From Ostreococcus mediterraneus (Eukaryota > Chlorophyta > Mamiellophyceae > Mamiellales > Bathycoccaceae): a DNA stretch of 64,000 nucleotides. How positions within the stretch are numbered: the first letter of the stretch is position 1; the number at the start of each line of letters is the position of its first letter. The notes below the pieces were generated by a model. The model ran no database searches. It saw nothing but the letters and a program-made list of their open reading frames with translations, and had not been told where the DNA came from. Shown piece after piece: positions 27,863 to 38,268 of this stretch. The DNA lies in assembly GCA_012295225.1 (NCBI GenBank), contig WMKK01000011.1, positions 459,672 through 523,671 of the forward strand, given 5' to 3'. Position numbers and translations under genes: made by a program.

Positions 27863-29757
27863 ATGGCACGCGTCAGCGCCGCCGTGATCGCCGACGTCGT
27901 CACGCGCACCGACGGCGAGAGCGAGGGAAGACGGCGACGGGGCGATGGGCGCGATGGGTTCACCCTACGAGGCGAGGACGCGCGCAAGCGCGTGGGGAGG
28001 TTCCTAGCCAAACTCGATGCGACGAAGATTGATAGTGCGAGCATTAAGGAGCAACTCGAACGCGCGAGAGAGCGCACGAGCGCGGTGTTGAAGGATATTA
28101 AAGTTCCAAAAGTGGAAGATTTGAAGAATTTGATTGACGACCTTAGGGAGGAGCAAACGTTGGCGCAGTACCATCCGGATAGGAAGCGATTATCGAGTGT
28201 GGCGGATTTCTTTAGTTATACCGAGGAAGAAGGTACGTCGTGTGTGTCGATTCTGTGCGCTTCATCGTGCGCGATCGACGTCTTGAAAGTGTGACGAATG
28301 CGCGAGGCGCCTTTGCTAACCCACGTCTTTTTTCAACCACCACAGGTAGAAAGTTTTTTGAAGAAGTGGATCGCTCGGGAAAAGAGAAACTCACGTTGGA
28401 GGACTTGAAAGTTGCGATGAAGAAGCGCAATTTACCGCCAACGTACGCAAAGGCGTTCATGGATAAGGCCAAGGGGAATAAAATTTTCGCGAGGACGATC
28501 ACGTGGGATGACTTTAAGAGCGTCATGAATGAACGCGAGTCGACGATGCTACGCACGTACAATTCGATGACGATGTCTCGAAGCGGTATGCTGAAAATGT
28601 CAGACGTGAAAGGTGCGCTCGGGCGCTTAGGGTTGGCTGCCACGGATGAAAACGCGGCGGCCATGTTGAAGCACTTGCGAGGAAGCGCAGAATATTCAAG
28701 ACAAGGCTACGTGACGTATGGTCAGTTTCGTAACTTTTTAATGCTCCTTCCGCCTGAGGTGGCGAACGCGACAGATCCATCTCGTTTGTGGTATGAAGCG
28801 GCAACTATTGTGCAATTTAGCCCGCCTCAAAAGTCTGGAAACTTTAAACTGGCCTGTAAGGCGGCACTCGCGGGTGGTTTAGCATCCGCAACGACGACGA
28901 GCATGATGCACCCGCTGGATACTCTCAAGACAAGACTACAAGCCGCTGTGGGTAAAGGTCCAAGTCTCTTAGATTTGATCAAGAGCGTGCCGAAGTTAGG
29001 CCCTCGTAAAATGTACCAAGGTATTATTCCTGCCGTTACTGGGTCGTTTGCTGGTCATGGTTTACGTACGGCGACGTTTGAAGTCGTATGCAAGGTGCTT
29101 GCCCCGGCGGTGGCGCTCCCATTTGTAACTGAAACAGCCATCCAAGGCGTGGGTTCTGGCGTAGGTACCCTATTGGGCACGTGCGTGCGTATTCCTTGCG
29201 AAGTTTTAAAGCAACGTTTGCAGACGGATCAATATTCAAACGTAATCTTAGCCTTCAAGGGAATCACAGCGGATACCCCACGAGCTTTGTTCGCTGGCAC
29301 CGCCGCCACGCTCACGCGTGAGATTCCCTTCTACGTCACGGGTCTTATGATTTATCAAAATCTCAAGAAAGGCGCAGTCGCCATAAATGGAGGTCGCGAA
29401 CTTGAGAATTATCAAATTATCATGGTCGGCGCGTGCGCAGGTGCTTTGGGATCTGTCATGGTGAACCCGTTTGACGTGATGAAGACGAGAACGATGACTG
29501 GGTCAGTGCCGTACGGTCAATCACTTTGGGTTTCCATGGCGCACGTGGTGAAGACTGAGGGTGCTTTAGCGCTCATGAAGGGGGCAATTCCTAGAATGGC
29601 GTGGATTGCACCACTCGGCGCGATGAATTTTAGTGGCTACGAGCTTGCAAAGAAGGCGATGATGAAGGATGAACTCGAAGCAAGCAAGGAACTGATGAAC
29701 GTTCCCGCTGTTCGCGCTAGACCACCCGATATTGGCGACGATGACGATGAGCGTTAA
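27863..29757 (+). CDS. SAMTL-like mitochondrial-carrier-family protein with EF-hand-like N-terminus, two exons (593 aa)
   Basis: Exon 1 is 27863-28232 and exon 2 is 28346-29757. The 113 nt intron starts GTACGT, ends CAG and splits a Gly codon. The N-terminal half has EF-hand-like segments (FFEEVDRSGKEKLTLEDLKV, then MKMSDVKGALGRLG-like text). The C-terminal half has three carrier repeats with MHPLDTLKTR, RIPCEVLKQR and NPFDVMKTR, and it ends in PLGAMNFSGYELAKKAM. The whole layout matches Arabidopsis At2g35800, an S-adenosylmethionine transporter-like (SAMTL) protein. SAMTL is proposed to sit in the chloroplast envelope. The EF loops have lost acidic ligands, so calcium control is doubtful. 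SAM transport is inferred from the homologue. Confidence 0.88.
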
Positions 29758-29832
29758 ATAGTTGTTAGCATATTTAATCACACTACGATAAAAAGTACAA
29801 CATATATTCTAAACAGACTGTCTAAAAGCTAC

Positions 29833-31089
29833 TTACAATTCAATCTCGTTATCATCTGCGACGAGTACGTTTCGCGTCGGAGGTGGAGGAGGAGGTCGTA
29901 CGTGCGGCGGCAGCGACGCGCCGAAAGGCCCCGTTAGCTGCGGATTTCCTTCAACTGGTATCGTCAACTTCATGTCGAGCTCCAATAAATCCATCAACGC
30001 CTGAGTTTGCGGATTATTATCAACATCGTTTGGAGCTTTCCCGCGGCGGCGCGTTTCCGTCGCTGGGTTGTGCGCAACTCTCGTGGCAACAAACGCAGGA
30101 GGCTGTCTCGAACCAACTCCCATGGCTTCAAGGCGTTTTGTAACCCATTTTCTGTGCGGTTCAATGTCGACCGCCTCGTGATTCCCATACGCTGGTAATT
30201 GCGCAGGTCGCTGAGTAACCGAGTGAAACTCGTGATTGGCCTTCAAAATCGCCAACCACTCTTCATCGAAGGTGAAACCACCTTCTGGACTCTTATCCGG
30301 TATATCGATCACCTGTAAGAAGTCTCGTCGCGGTAAACACTTGTCAAGCGCTAAAAATTTGGTAGATTTGTTGCTTTCATGCTCAACTACAGCCGCATAT
30401 TTGACGTGCAAGTGTGCCGAAAACCAATATCGTGGCTTTAACAACTTGAGCAATTCCTCAGCTGGTGGAGAGCCTAAAGTGTTCGACTCAATCTCTTGTT
30501 TCAAGAACTTCTTTTTACGGAATAATTCTTGCTTATTTCCAAACTGCGCGATCCCTCGAGGCCAGTCGTGCGAGAGGAAAACATCCAACTCTTCCTTGAC
30601 TTGTTTCAGCTTGAAGACGTCAAACTCCCGAACGTGGTACGCCGTCTTCACCGCGTGTCCCGCGTACGGCGGTCGCTCATGGTGGCCTTTCTTGTAATCG
30701 TGATATTTGAAAATCCCAGACAACCCTCCGATGCGCAAATCGCCGAACCTCACGACTCCCGAATGACCGATGTAGAAAACATTGGGCGCGACGTACCCGC
30801 CGTAGTACAGCTCCCAAAGGTAATTCGCCGCCTCATGATTACCTCCTATGAATAACGTCGGTATGGGCGCTATGACTTCACCAGAATAGTACTTGTAAAA
30901 CGTTCCAAGCTCTTTATACTTGTCAGGCACGGACATACACTCCAAGTCGTCCAGGTTTCGCACGGCTTGGAAATCCCCGCAACAAATCAACAGATCAACC
31001 TTGACGCCCTCGACGCGCTCGAGGTGTTGAATCGAAGCATAGATGGCGTCTAATTCGCCATGACAACATCCCTCAATGGCTATTTTCAT
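29833..31089 (-). CDS. DBR1: RNA lariat debranching enzyme DBR1 (418 aa)
   Basis: The enzyme cleaves the 2'-5' bond of intron lariats. The metallophosphoesterase motifs are all visible: EGCCHGELD at the start (with the Cys typical of DBR1), [27 protein letters not shown] and [10 protein letters not shown]. The DBR1 C-terminal domain follows ([18 protein letters not shown]). The tail has a Pro-rich stretch (PPPPPP) and ends EIEL. The start is the ATG at 31089, as the frame beyond opens with GTG. Its presence fits a genome that still splices. It is convergent with the SAMTL-like gene (75 bp). Confidence 0.95.
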   Translation of the reverse strand: MKIAIEGCCHGELDAIYASIQHLERVEGVKVDLLICCGDFQAVRNLDDLECMSVPDKYKELGTFYKYYSGEVIAPIPTLFIGGNHEAANYLWELYYGGYVAPNVFYIGHSGVVRFGDLRIGGLSGIFKYHDYKKGHHERPPYAGHAVKTAYHVREFDVFKLKQVKEELDVFLSHDWPRGIAQFGNKQELFRKKKFLKQEIESNTLGSPPAEELLKLLKPRYWFSAHLHVKYAAVVEHESNKSTKFLALDKCLPRRDFLQVIDIPDKSPEGGFTFDEEWLAILKANHEFHSVTQRPAQLPAYGNHEAVDIEPHRKWVTKRLEAMGVGSRQPPAFVATRVAHNPATETRRRGKAPNDVDNNPQTQALMDLLELDMKLTIPVEGNPQLTGPFGASLPPHVRPPPPPPTRNVLVADDNEIEL

Positions 31090-31234
31090 GGTCACGCGCA
31101 CCTCACGCGCCAGTGAATGCCGTGTCTGGTCGAACGCTTGCGCGGCGGTTAACTTGGACTGCTGCGTTTGTGTTTTGTCGTCTCAGCGCTATTCTTGTGC
31201 TATTACAATGTGATGAACTACTAATGCTCAATTA

Positions 31235-34045
31235 CTAATTCGACTTGTTTTGAATCAAGCGATGGACGTGACAGAGATATTCGACGTATGACATCCCCGC
31301 AGGTGAGCGATCTTCCATGAGACGGTTGTAAAACAACGCCTCGAGGGAGTCGCCCCGCTTGAGAATTCGAGTACGCATGAAAGCTCCACGCTGCTTTCGA
31401 ATCGCGTTTATAAAATCATTCAAAGCCTTACTCGTGGGATTATCGAGAACTGGGACCATTGCGCGCGTGGAGACGATGTCATCCACGTTCTCAGTGCCGA
31501 ACATGTCTCGCAACGTTGCAACGGGGAGTTGTCGGCCCAGCCAAAGCAAAATTTCACATCCATCTTCCAATAAATACGCCCCTTCTTGGTTGAGTTTTTC
31601 GGAACTCAGCCACAAAGGCGTTGGTAATGGGGGAAACGTTACGTCTTGAGGCAAGTCGTGCACTGCAAATAATCTCGGATAGATGGCAGGTGTCGTTAAC
31701 TCCGGTGGGGCGCACAACGCGCGGTACAGCCACGTTGCTCTGTCGTCTGGCATTGCGTCGGACCGAATCCCCACTGACTTGTGTAAACCGAGAGTGTAAA
31801 GTGGCAAAACTTTCAGCCCTTCAGGTAAAATCAATTGACCGCTGCTGTTGTTGCTAGCGCAGAATCTCCTGTATGCATACAACGTTGAAATGCACTGCTG
31901 CAACGATGCATCCTTTGCCGCCGTGAGCGTACCGTTACCCGCGAGCAACGTATTCGCCGCCTTTCGGACGGCCCAACACGTTTGTGAGTCCAAATCAGCG
32001 CCGCGAAATAGTGCTCCAAGGACAGATGTTATAGGAAGTGCGATCGTATGAACACGAATCCGTCTTTCCTTGTTCATTGTTGTGTACAATAGCGCGCACT
32101 GCACGTACGCTTCTTTGCCATCTGGGAGTTTGTCCTCGTAACGTAACGTCACAGCTATCGTCTTATCACTATCCAATACCGGCAAGTCGATATCCGTCAG
32201 CGTACGTTTACAGAAATATCCATTATACTCTTGTATGCCCAAGCCAGCGCTCGCACGGACGCGCATGACTGCCTCCATGGCTTGCGGTCGGACAAAGTTC
32301 CAACGCAAGTCGTTGTGCAACTGCGCAAAGTCTTGCTGCACATTGAATCCAGGATAACGGTATATCGACCCACCAGTGAGACGCGGTAAAATTCCAAGCG
32401 TGGCCACGTCAACCGTAGACGACACGCACAAGAAAAGATCTATAGCTACTTGGAACTCGGCTGCGTGCGTCGCCATGACGTTGTAACTTCGCTCAGCGGG
32501 CGCCATGCACTTCAGGGGCTCTTTTTCAATGTTCCCTGTGCGTTGTCCGGAAGTGCCTGTGCGTGGCTCGAGTTTGCCCAGTCCAGTATCTGGGATGCTA
32601 GCCATGAATACCATAATCTTCCCACCCGTCGCTTTTAAACATTCGATTCCAGCCTTGATTGCCGCGGTGGACGCGTTCGCTCCGGGAGTCGCCGACGCAA
32701 ACGTCTCAGGAATAGTCTTCAGCAAATGCTCAATTGTCTCGCGATTCTTTGCGAGAGACACAACGAGACCACTCTGAAGTGGAGCATACGAATCGTCTAC
32801 GTCTGGTACGATGAGCATCGAAGGTTTCTCCGCTCCATCCTTGATGTGATAAAAGTGAATCGCACTGTCCACGGTGGCAATGCCAACTGTGACGTGTTCT
32901 TGCCCCGGAATGGAGTCTAGCGTGCGCGCGATGACTTCACATGCGCTCGTAGTGACGCCACTTTGAATGGCGTGCGCGGTGACATCGATCAAAAATAAGT
33001 AGGACGGTGACATTGGTGGGCGAACCATGTACTCGGCTGGAGCGACGTACTCTACGCTTCCACGGCACAACTCTGAACGCTCGGTCCAGTCCGTTCGGCG
33101 TCCATCTTGCCCAATATTACACATGTATTCCTGCGGCACTTCCGTGACAAACGAGCAAAAGTTGCATTGAAACCGAAGGTGATCCAGAAATCGCATGAAT
33201 GGATTCATGTACGCCTTGCAGCGTCCGCATCGCACGGGTCCAATCGAGCCATTATCCACCAACGGAATTGGAGCCTCCTCGGGATGAGGTAACGCCATCG
33301 GTCGCACCATGATGCTCAGTGGCATACCACTCGTCGTGAGCAAGTCACCAGTATTTGGTACGCTGCTTATCGTACTTCGCATATATCTTGGATTGGCGCT
33401 TCCCAAATCGCACCCGACGTACTCAAGCGTCGACGACGGCGGATGCGTCGCTTGATCCGTCTCACTTCTCGTATTATAATGCACCTTCTCTTCATGCGAC
33501 GAGTGAATCGGTCGCGGTATTTGTGCCGGATCGATTCTTGACGCCGACCCCGTCGGACGCTGCGGCTGATGTTGCTGTTGCGGCGCGTACTGCTGCGGCT
33601 GTTGAGGATACGCGTGTTGCGGAGGCACGACGCCCGCGCCCGCGGCGCCTCCACCCATCCCCATCACCGGCATCGCCGGTTGCGGATACTGTCGCCCTCC
33701 ACCACCAACAATTGGCGCCGCGCTATGCGACGGCGGTACTGGCGAACCCATAGGAGGCGCTTGCGACGGCGCCGGTCCCGGCGCGTATCCCGCTCCGGGC
33801 GGTTGCGGGTACCGCCCCTGCGCGCCACCCTGCGGCGGCGGTGCACCACCATATGCGTACCCCTGCGGTGGCATCTGTTGCTGCTGATATTGCTGCTGCT
33901 CCCCCGGCGGTGGTTGCTGATAATACTGTTGCGGTTGCGGCACCATCATCGGCTGTCCCGGCGCCGCGCCTCGCGGTTCCCCTCCGCCCGACGTCGCGCG
34001 CCCGTACGTCCCGTACGCCCCGGGCGGTGCTCCACCTCCGTACAT
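31235..34045 (-). CDS. SEC24: COPII coat subunit SEC24 (936 aa)
   Basis: SEC24 selects cargo in COPII vesicles leaving the ER, as a heterodimer with SEC23. The N-terminal 180 residues are Gln/Pro/Gly/Tyr-rich and disordered, as is normal. The zinc finger is RCGRCKAYMNPF with CNFC (about 274-297). The trunk domain begins PSYLFLIDVTAHA and runs on with VGIATVDSAIHFYH. The beta-sandwich and helical regions follow (LRYEDKLPDGKEAYVQCALL). The gelsolin-like domain is near the C-terminus (LLEDGCEILLWLGRQL), ending HVHRLIQNK. The length is in the normal range. The start is the ATG at 34045. Confidence 0.95.
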   Translation of the reverse strand: MYGGGAPPGAYGTYGRATSGGGEPRGAAPGQPMMVPQPQQYYQQPPPGEQQQYQQQQMPPQGYAYGGAPPPQGGAQGRYPQPPGAGYAPGPAPSQAPPMGSPVPPSHSAAPIVGGGGRQYPQPAMPVMGMGGGAAGAGVVPPQHAYPQQPQQYAPQQQHQPQRPTGSASRIDPAQIPRPIHSSHEEKVHYNTRSETDQATHPPSSTLEYVGCDLGSANPRYMRSTISSVPNTGDLLTTSGMPLSIMVRPMALPHPEEAPIPLVDNGSIGPVRCGRCKAYMNPFMRFLDHLRFQCNFCSFVTEVPQEYMCNIGQDGRRTDWTERSELCRGSVEYVAPAEYMVRPPMSPSYLFLIDVTAHAIQSGVTTSACEVIARTLDSIPGQEHVTVGIATVDSAIHFYHIKDGAEKPSMLIVPDVDDSYAPLQSGLVVSLAKNRETIEHLLKTIPETFASATPGANASTAAIKAGIECLKATGGKIMVFMASIPDTGLGKLEPRTGTSGQRTGNIEKEPLKCMAPAERSYNVMATHAAEFQVAIDLFLCVSSTVDVATLGILPRLTGGSIYRYPGFNVQQDFAQLHNDLRWNFVRPQAMEAVMRVRASAGLGIQEYNGYFCKRTLTDIDLPVLDSDKTIAVTLRYEDKLPDGKEAYVQCALLYTTMNKERRIRVHTIALPITSVLGALFRGADLDSQTCWAVRKAANTLLAGNGTLTAAKDASLQQCISTLYAYRRFCASNNSSGQLILPEGLKVLPLYTLGLHKSVGIRSDAMPDDRATWLYRALCAPPELTTPAIYPRLFAVHDLPQDVTFPPLPTPLWLSSEKLNQEGAYLLEDGCEILLWLGRQLPVATLRDMFGTENVDDIVSTRAMVPVLDNPTSKALNDFINAIRKQRGAFMRTRILKRGDSLEALFYNRLMEDRSPAGMSYVEYLCHVHRLIQNKSN

Positions 34046-35133
34046 CTCCGTTTATACAACACCAACACCAGGTCGTCCTGGATCACACGCACCCGCGTCG
34101 TTCACCACCCTAGGCCCAGTCGTCGTCGTCTACTACGCCAGACGCAAGATGCACCCAGTCACCGCGCGCGCGCCCGATGGATGTGATGTGGATGTGGATT
34201 ACCCGCGCTGCGTTGAATTCGCGTCCGTCCGCACCGAGAGTTCCGATCGCCCGTGCGCTGTCGTGGTATGCATATACCTCGCGTGCGTGCGCGCGTATCA
34301 CTACCTCTCCTCCAACGTCCGTCCGTCGTCGTCGTCGTCCTCCTCCAACGTCTCGCCTCGCGTCCGGTGGTCGTCGTCCACGCGCGGGTCGATGTCGCGC
34401 GTGAGGGTGGATGTCCCGTACTGTATACCTCGCTCGTACTAACTACTAGTACTTGTATTCATATGTACGTCAAAGAACACACACACACACATGGCCTTAC
34501 ACGTCATAGAGTACCAACAGAGAGGTCACCCCGAGATCGACATGCGTCGTCGTCGTCGTCGTCGTCGTCGTCGGTGGTGAAACTCCCGCGCGATCGCGAC
34601 GCCGCAGCTCGCGACGCGACGCGCGGCGTCGTCCACTGTGGACGATCGCGACGCCGCGATCGCGATCGAATAGGACGACGACGACCATCACGACGACCAT
34701 CACGACACCGATGACATCACAGACGACGACGACGACACAGACGATGATGACGATGACGATGCGACGACGACGCGCCGCCGTCGGTCTCGGCGCCGCGAAG
34801 GATGGGGCATCGCGCGGCGCGGCGTGCGGCGTGGAACGACGACGACGGGTGACGACGATGACGACGATGACGCGATCGAGAAAGCATAAGATCAGGTACG
34901 CGGTGTGTGCGCGCGCGCGCGCGCGGTGATGGACGAGGCGAAGGACGAGGACGAAGGCTTTGAATATTCCTCGAGAATTGCGCTCGGGGTTCATTCACTG
35001 GCGCGCATTCGCGCGCGCGGGACGGGGAATGTGTGTGGCGTACGATCGATGTGTGGTGCGAATGGCGGGGGTATGGTGAAGAAAAACGTGAGACTGACGA
35101 TTGTGTGCGCGTTTGTGGTGATGTAGGACGCAA
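34046..35133. other. 1.1 kb low-complexity divergent intergenic region, SEC24 / exchanger
   Basis: No gene is supported here. The stretch holds trinucleotide runs of CGT/ACG type (34544-34573 is the longest), repeated CATCACGACGAC blocks near 34686-34710 and two copies of CGATCGCGACGCCG about 50 bp apart (34592 and 34642). An alternating CG tract (about 34908-34926) lies shortly upstream of the exchanger. Open frames on both strands are Arg/His/Ser-rich and look like shadows. Confidence 0.5.
34544..34573. repeat. (CGT)n microsatellite
   Basis: About ten uninterrupted CGT triplets lie in the spacer between SEC24 and the cation exchanger, outside any supported gene. Confidence 0.85.
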
Positions 35134-36720
35134 ATGGCGTGCGTGATGGGGATGATTCTCCTCGGGTTGGCGTTTACGGCGTTTGCGCGCGACGCGGGGT
35201 TGGATGTCGCGACTCGAGGCGCGAAACGGCGGTTATTATCGTCGAGTGAGACGTGTAAGGCGACGAAAGGGTGGGAGTTACCTGCGGGGATTCTCGCGTA
35301 CTTTGTTGGGGTGGTGTATCTGTTCATCGGTATCGCAATTGTGTGCGATGAGTTCTTCGTCGGGTCGCTCGAGGCGATTTGCGAGGCTTTGGGACTGAGC
35401 GACGACGTCGCCGGGGCGACGTTCATGGCGGCGGGTTCGTCCGCTCCTGAGCTCGCATCGAGTGCGATGTCGCTTATTAACAGCGGTACCGATAACGCCA
35501 TCGGTGTTGGTACTATCGTTGGTAGTGCTGTGTTTAATATTTTGGTAATCATCGGCACCACGGTGATCTTCGCCGGGCAAACGCTCGAGTTGGACTGGAA
35601 ACCGCTGGCGCGAGACTGTACGTTTTACGCCGCTGCCATTTGCGGTATCGTGGGCACCTTCCACGACGGCCGCGTGGATTGGTGGGAAGGTTTGATCTAC
35701 GTGTTGTTGTACGGATCTTACATTGCATTCATGTGGAAGAATGAATACTTTTTGAATGCGCTCGACGCCAAGTTTGGCGACTACTTTGGACGTCCCGACC
35801 CGGCGGTGGAGATGGAGGAAGCCGCTGGGGAAGGGAAGTCAGGGGGCTGGGGGAACAGCAAGAGTAGGAAAATAAAGGGCGGTAAATCTGATCTTTCCAT
35901 CACGGGCGCAATCTACGTCGGCCTAGCCTCGGCCAGGTTTAAGTCTGTCCTCGAGCGAAGCGGCACGATGCCCGCGCTCAGTCGAGGGCAAATTCGCGCG
36001 ATTCGCGCAGACACTGAAAAGGTTGATTCACACTGGGTTGCTCGTAAATCATCCGACTCTGACGCGAGCATTCAAGGAGGAAGCTCGGAAGGCGATGATG
36101 AAGGGAGCGAGAACCCGTTCAAAATGCCTGAACGTTGGTCTGAACGCCCGATGTGGGCGCTATGCGTGCCGTGGTATGCGGCGTTTACGATCACCATTCC
36201 TCCGTGTCACAAGTCTGGATGGGAAAAGTGGTACTTTGCCTCTTTTGCTGTCTCAATCGGATGGATTGGTCTCATTTCGCACTTCATGGTGGAATGGTGT
36301 GCGAGAATTGGATGCCTTTTGGGCATTCCCGCGGTTGTCATGGGGACGACTGTGCTCGCAGCGGGGACATCCATCCCAGACGCCTTGTCGTCGATCGCCG
36401 TGGCTAAAGAAGGTTTGGCCAACATGGCGGTCGCCAACGCAGTAGGGTCGAACGTGTTTGACATCTGGCTTGGACTTGGTCTTCCCTGGCTGCTGTACCT
36501 TTCTTGGCAAAAGCCGAGTTATATATTAGTCGACACAGCTGAGCTCGTGCCGTCGTCGTTTATCCTCCTCGGCGTATTGGTCGTGTACATCACGACTGTC
36601 GCCTCGAATGGATTCAGGTTGACGAGAAAGATGGGATATTGCTACATTGCATTATATGCTGTGTACGCCCTTTACAACATCATTCTCGTCTGGGTGGTTG
36701 ATATTTATGGGATTGCATGA
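35134..36720 (+). CDS. K+-dependent Na+/Ca2+ exchanger, NCKX/SLC24-like (528 aa)
   Basis: Two clusters of membrane helices flank a hydrophilic loop (about 225-340), as in the CaCA superfamily. The alpha-1 repeat reads GATFMAAGSSAPELASS and alpha-2 VVMGTTVLAAGTSIPDALSS. Both acidic residues that bind Ca2+ are kept (Glu in APEL, Asp in IPDA). The Asp in GSNVFDIWLG, linked to K+ dependence in animal NCKX, is also present. The N-terminus is a hydrophobic signal or first helix (MACVMGMILLGLAFTAFA). An in-frame stop 15 nt upstream fixes the ATG at 35134 unless there is splicing. The likely role is Ca2+ export at the plasma membrane or an endomembrane. Confidence 0.9.
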   Translation: MACVMGMILLGLAFTAFARDAGLDVATRGAKRRLLSSSETCKATKGWELPAGILAYFVGVVYLFIGIAIVCDEFFVGSLEAICEALGLSDDVAGATFMAAGSSAPELASSAMSLINSGTDNAIGVGTIVGSAVFNILVIIGTTVIFAGQTLELDWKPLARDCTFYAAAICGIVGTFHDGRVDWWEGLIYVLLYGSYIAFMWKNEYFLNALDAKFGDYFGRPDPAVEMEEAAGEGKSGGWGNSKSRKIKGGKSDLSITGAIYVGLASARFKSVLERSGTMPALSRGQIRAIRADTEKVDSHWVARKSSDSDASIQGGSSEGDDEGSENPFKMPERWSERPMWALCVPWYAAFTITIPPCHKSGWEKWYFASFAVSIGWIGLISHFMVEWCARIGCLLGIPAVVMGTTVLAAGTSIPDALSSIAVAKEGLANMAVANAVGSNVFDIWLGLGLPWLLYLSWQKPSYILVDTAELVPSSFILLGVLVVYITTVASNGFRLTRKMGYCYIALYAVYALYNIILVWVVDIYGIA

Positions 36721-36879
36721 CCGTCGAAATGAATGAGCCAGGCCTAAAAGTTTTCTTAGCAAAGGTAGCCGACGACGCTTTGCGAGCCCAAACGTCAAGC
36801 TTTATTAATATGAAAACAGTTCGCATGCGTCGTTATATGTATATGTATATAGATGAATCAATCCTACTAAATTTGGGGT

Positions 36880-38064
36880 TCAATACGGTTTGTGGCGTTT
36901 TGGTGGAGGTGGGGGAACTTTCCCTACGACGCCGCCCGCGCCAGCGAGACGTCGTGAAATCTCCGCCGCGCGCGCCACGGCTTCGCTGCCCGCTACTTTG
37001 GCCGCAGCGTGTGCGGCATCCACTTTGGGAGCATCCGTGACAACTAACTTTGTTACGGAAGGATTGATCAGCTTTGGTGTCTTTGCCAATTCCACGCGAA
37101 TGTTTCGACCGCCAATGTTCATGCCATTCAACGCCAACGCGGCGACGACTTCTTCATTCGTCGAAAACTCGAGAAAGGCAAAATTTTTCCCAGTGCCACC
37201 TTCACGGGCATCAGTGATGGTACCGCAGAACGAAAACACTTGCTTGACTTGTTCTAAAGTCATGGCATTCGGTAAATTCGATACATGTGCCGTGCGTTTC
37301 AACTCTTGAGGCACTTCGGGTCCTAAACTAGGCGGCGGCGGCGGCGGCTTTTCGTGCCGAAACTTACAAATCACCCGATCACACTTTCCCAAGATGAAAT
37401 CTCGACACATCCCTAACGTTGCGCGATCATTACGTGCGATAAACCGTTGCTCCATCCCCGGTGGCATCAACGGTGTGTCAATAGCCGCCGCGAAGAACAC
37501 CGGAAACGGCGACCCGTGAATCGCCTCCCCGTTAAACGTCACCTCCACCGCGTAATCCCCTCTCCCTTCTACACTATACGAACACCCATACGTGCCATCA
37601 TTCCAATCCTTACCTTGTCCTTCAACACACACTCGATCATCTCTCGCGTGTCTCACCACGAACCGCACATCACCACCGCCAGAACTCACGCGCTTCTCTC
37701 CGCCATCCTTGGCGACGACGATGAAGTGACTCGAGCTCTTCGCCGTACCCCCACCCACGCCCGCACCCGTGGCGGTGCATTTTTGCGCCATAGGCACCCC
37801 AGGCGGACCGAGAACTTCGGGCGTGGCGTCCTTGACGTCCTCGTCCTCGTCCTCGTCCTCGAGCTCGCCCGGATGCCGGCGCAATCGGGGCTGAATCGCC
37901 GGCAGCGTGGCGGGGGCGCCTTTGCCATTGGCGCGCTTAAACGTCGCCTCAAACGCCGCGCGAGCCTCGGCGTCGCGTTGGCGTTCGAGTTTCTCGTGCT
38001 CTGTGATTGCGAGTTTCGCTGCAGCGTCCAACGGGGCGCCATCGGCAATCTTACGAAGCGCCAT
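36880..38064 (-). CDS. Filamin-type repeat + CCCH zinc finger + RRM protein (394 aa)
   Basis: Three domains can be read in order. Residues about 110-195 resemble a filamin/ABP280 Ig repeat, with DGTYGCSYSV, GDYAVEV and the typical HGSPFPVFF end. Residues 220-237 are a CCCH finger, C-x7-C-x4-C-x3-H (CRDFILGKC, ICKFRH). Residues about 258-328 are an RRM, with AHVSNLPNAM as RNP2 and KNFAFLEF as RNP1. A Pro run (PPPPPP) separates finger and RRM, and the C-terminus PPPPPKRHKPY looks like a nuclear signal. CCCH plus RRM suggests mRNA processing or splicing. The filamin repeat is an unusual partner. The start is the ATG at 38064. Confidence 0.85.
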   Translation of the reverse strand: MALRKIADGAPLDAAAKLAITEHEKLERQRDAEARAAFEATFKRANGKGAPATLPAIQPRLRRHPGELEDEDEDEDVKDATPEVLGPPGVPMAQKCTATGAGVGGGTAKSSSHFIVVAKDGGEKRVSSGGGDVRFVVRHARDDRVCVEGQGKDWNDGTYGCSYSVEGRGDYAVEVTFNGEAIHGSPFPVFFAAAIDTPLMPPGMEQRFIARNDRATLGMCRDFILGKCDRVICKFRHEKPPPPPPSLGPEVPQELKRTAHVSNLPNAMTLEQVKQVFSFCGTITDAREGGTGKNFAFLEFSTNEEVVAALALNGMNIGGRNIRVELAKTPKLINPSVTKLVVTDAPKVDAAHAAAKVAGSEAVARAAEISRRLAGAGGVVGKVPPPPPKRHKPY

Positions 38065-38268
38065 GGTGGAATGAGCTGCTCGAGTGTCCCAGTGTCCCGA
38101 CGACGCGCGTCGCGCAGTGCGGCTGTCGAGCTCGGCGTTGATGTGTTAAACTGCCTATTCGTTTATGTATGTATCATAATGCATTACAAGCGAGCGAGCG
38201 AGCGTGTATATATATAAACATATAAACTGTACTGTGAAATATCATGTGTGAACGCGTGGTGGGATGAT

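Noticed and set aside
34711-35133. Upstream exon or signal-peptide ORF (near 35073) for the exchanger
   Set aside because: The hydrophobic mini-frame ends in a stop before 35134, is out of frame with the exchanger, and no splice pair restores the frame.
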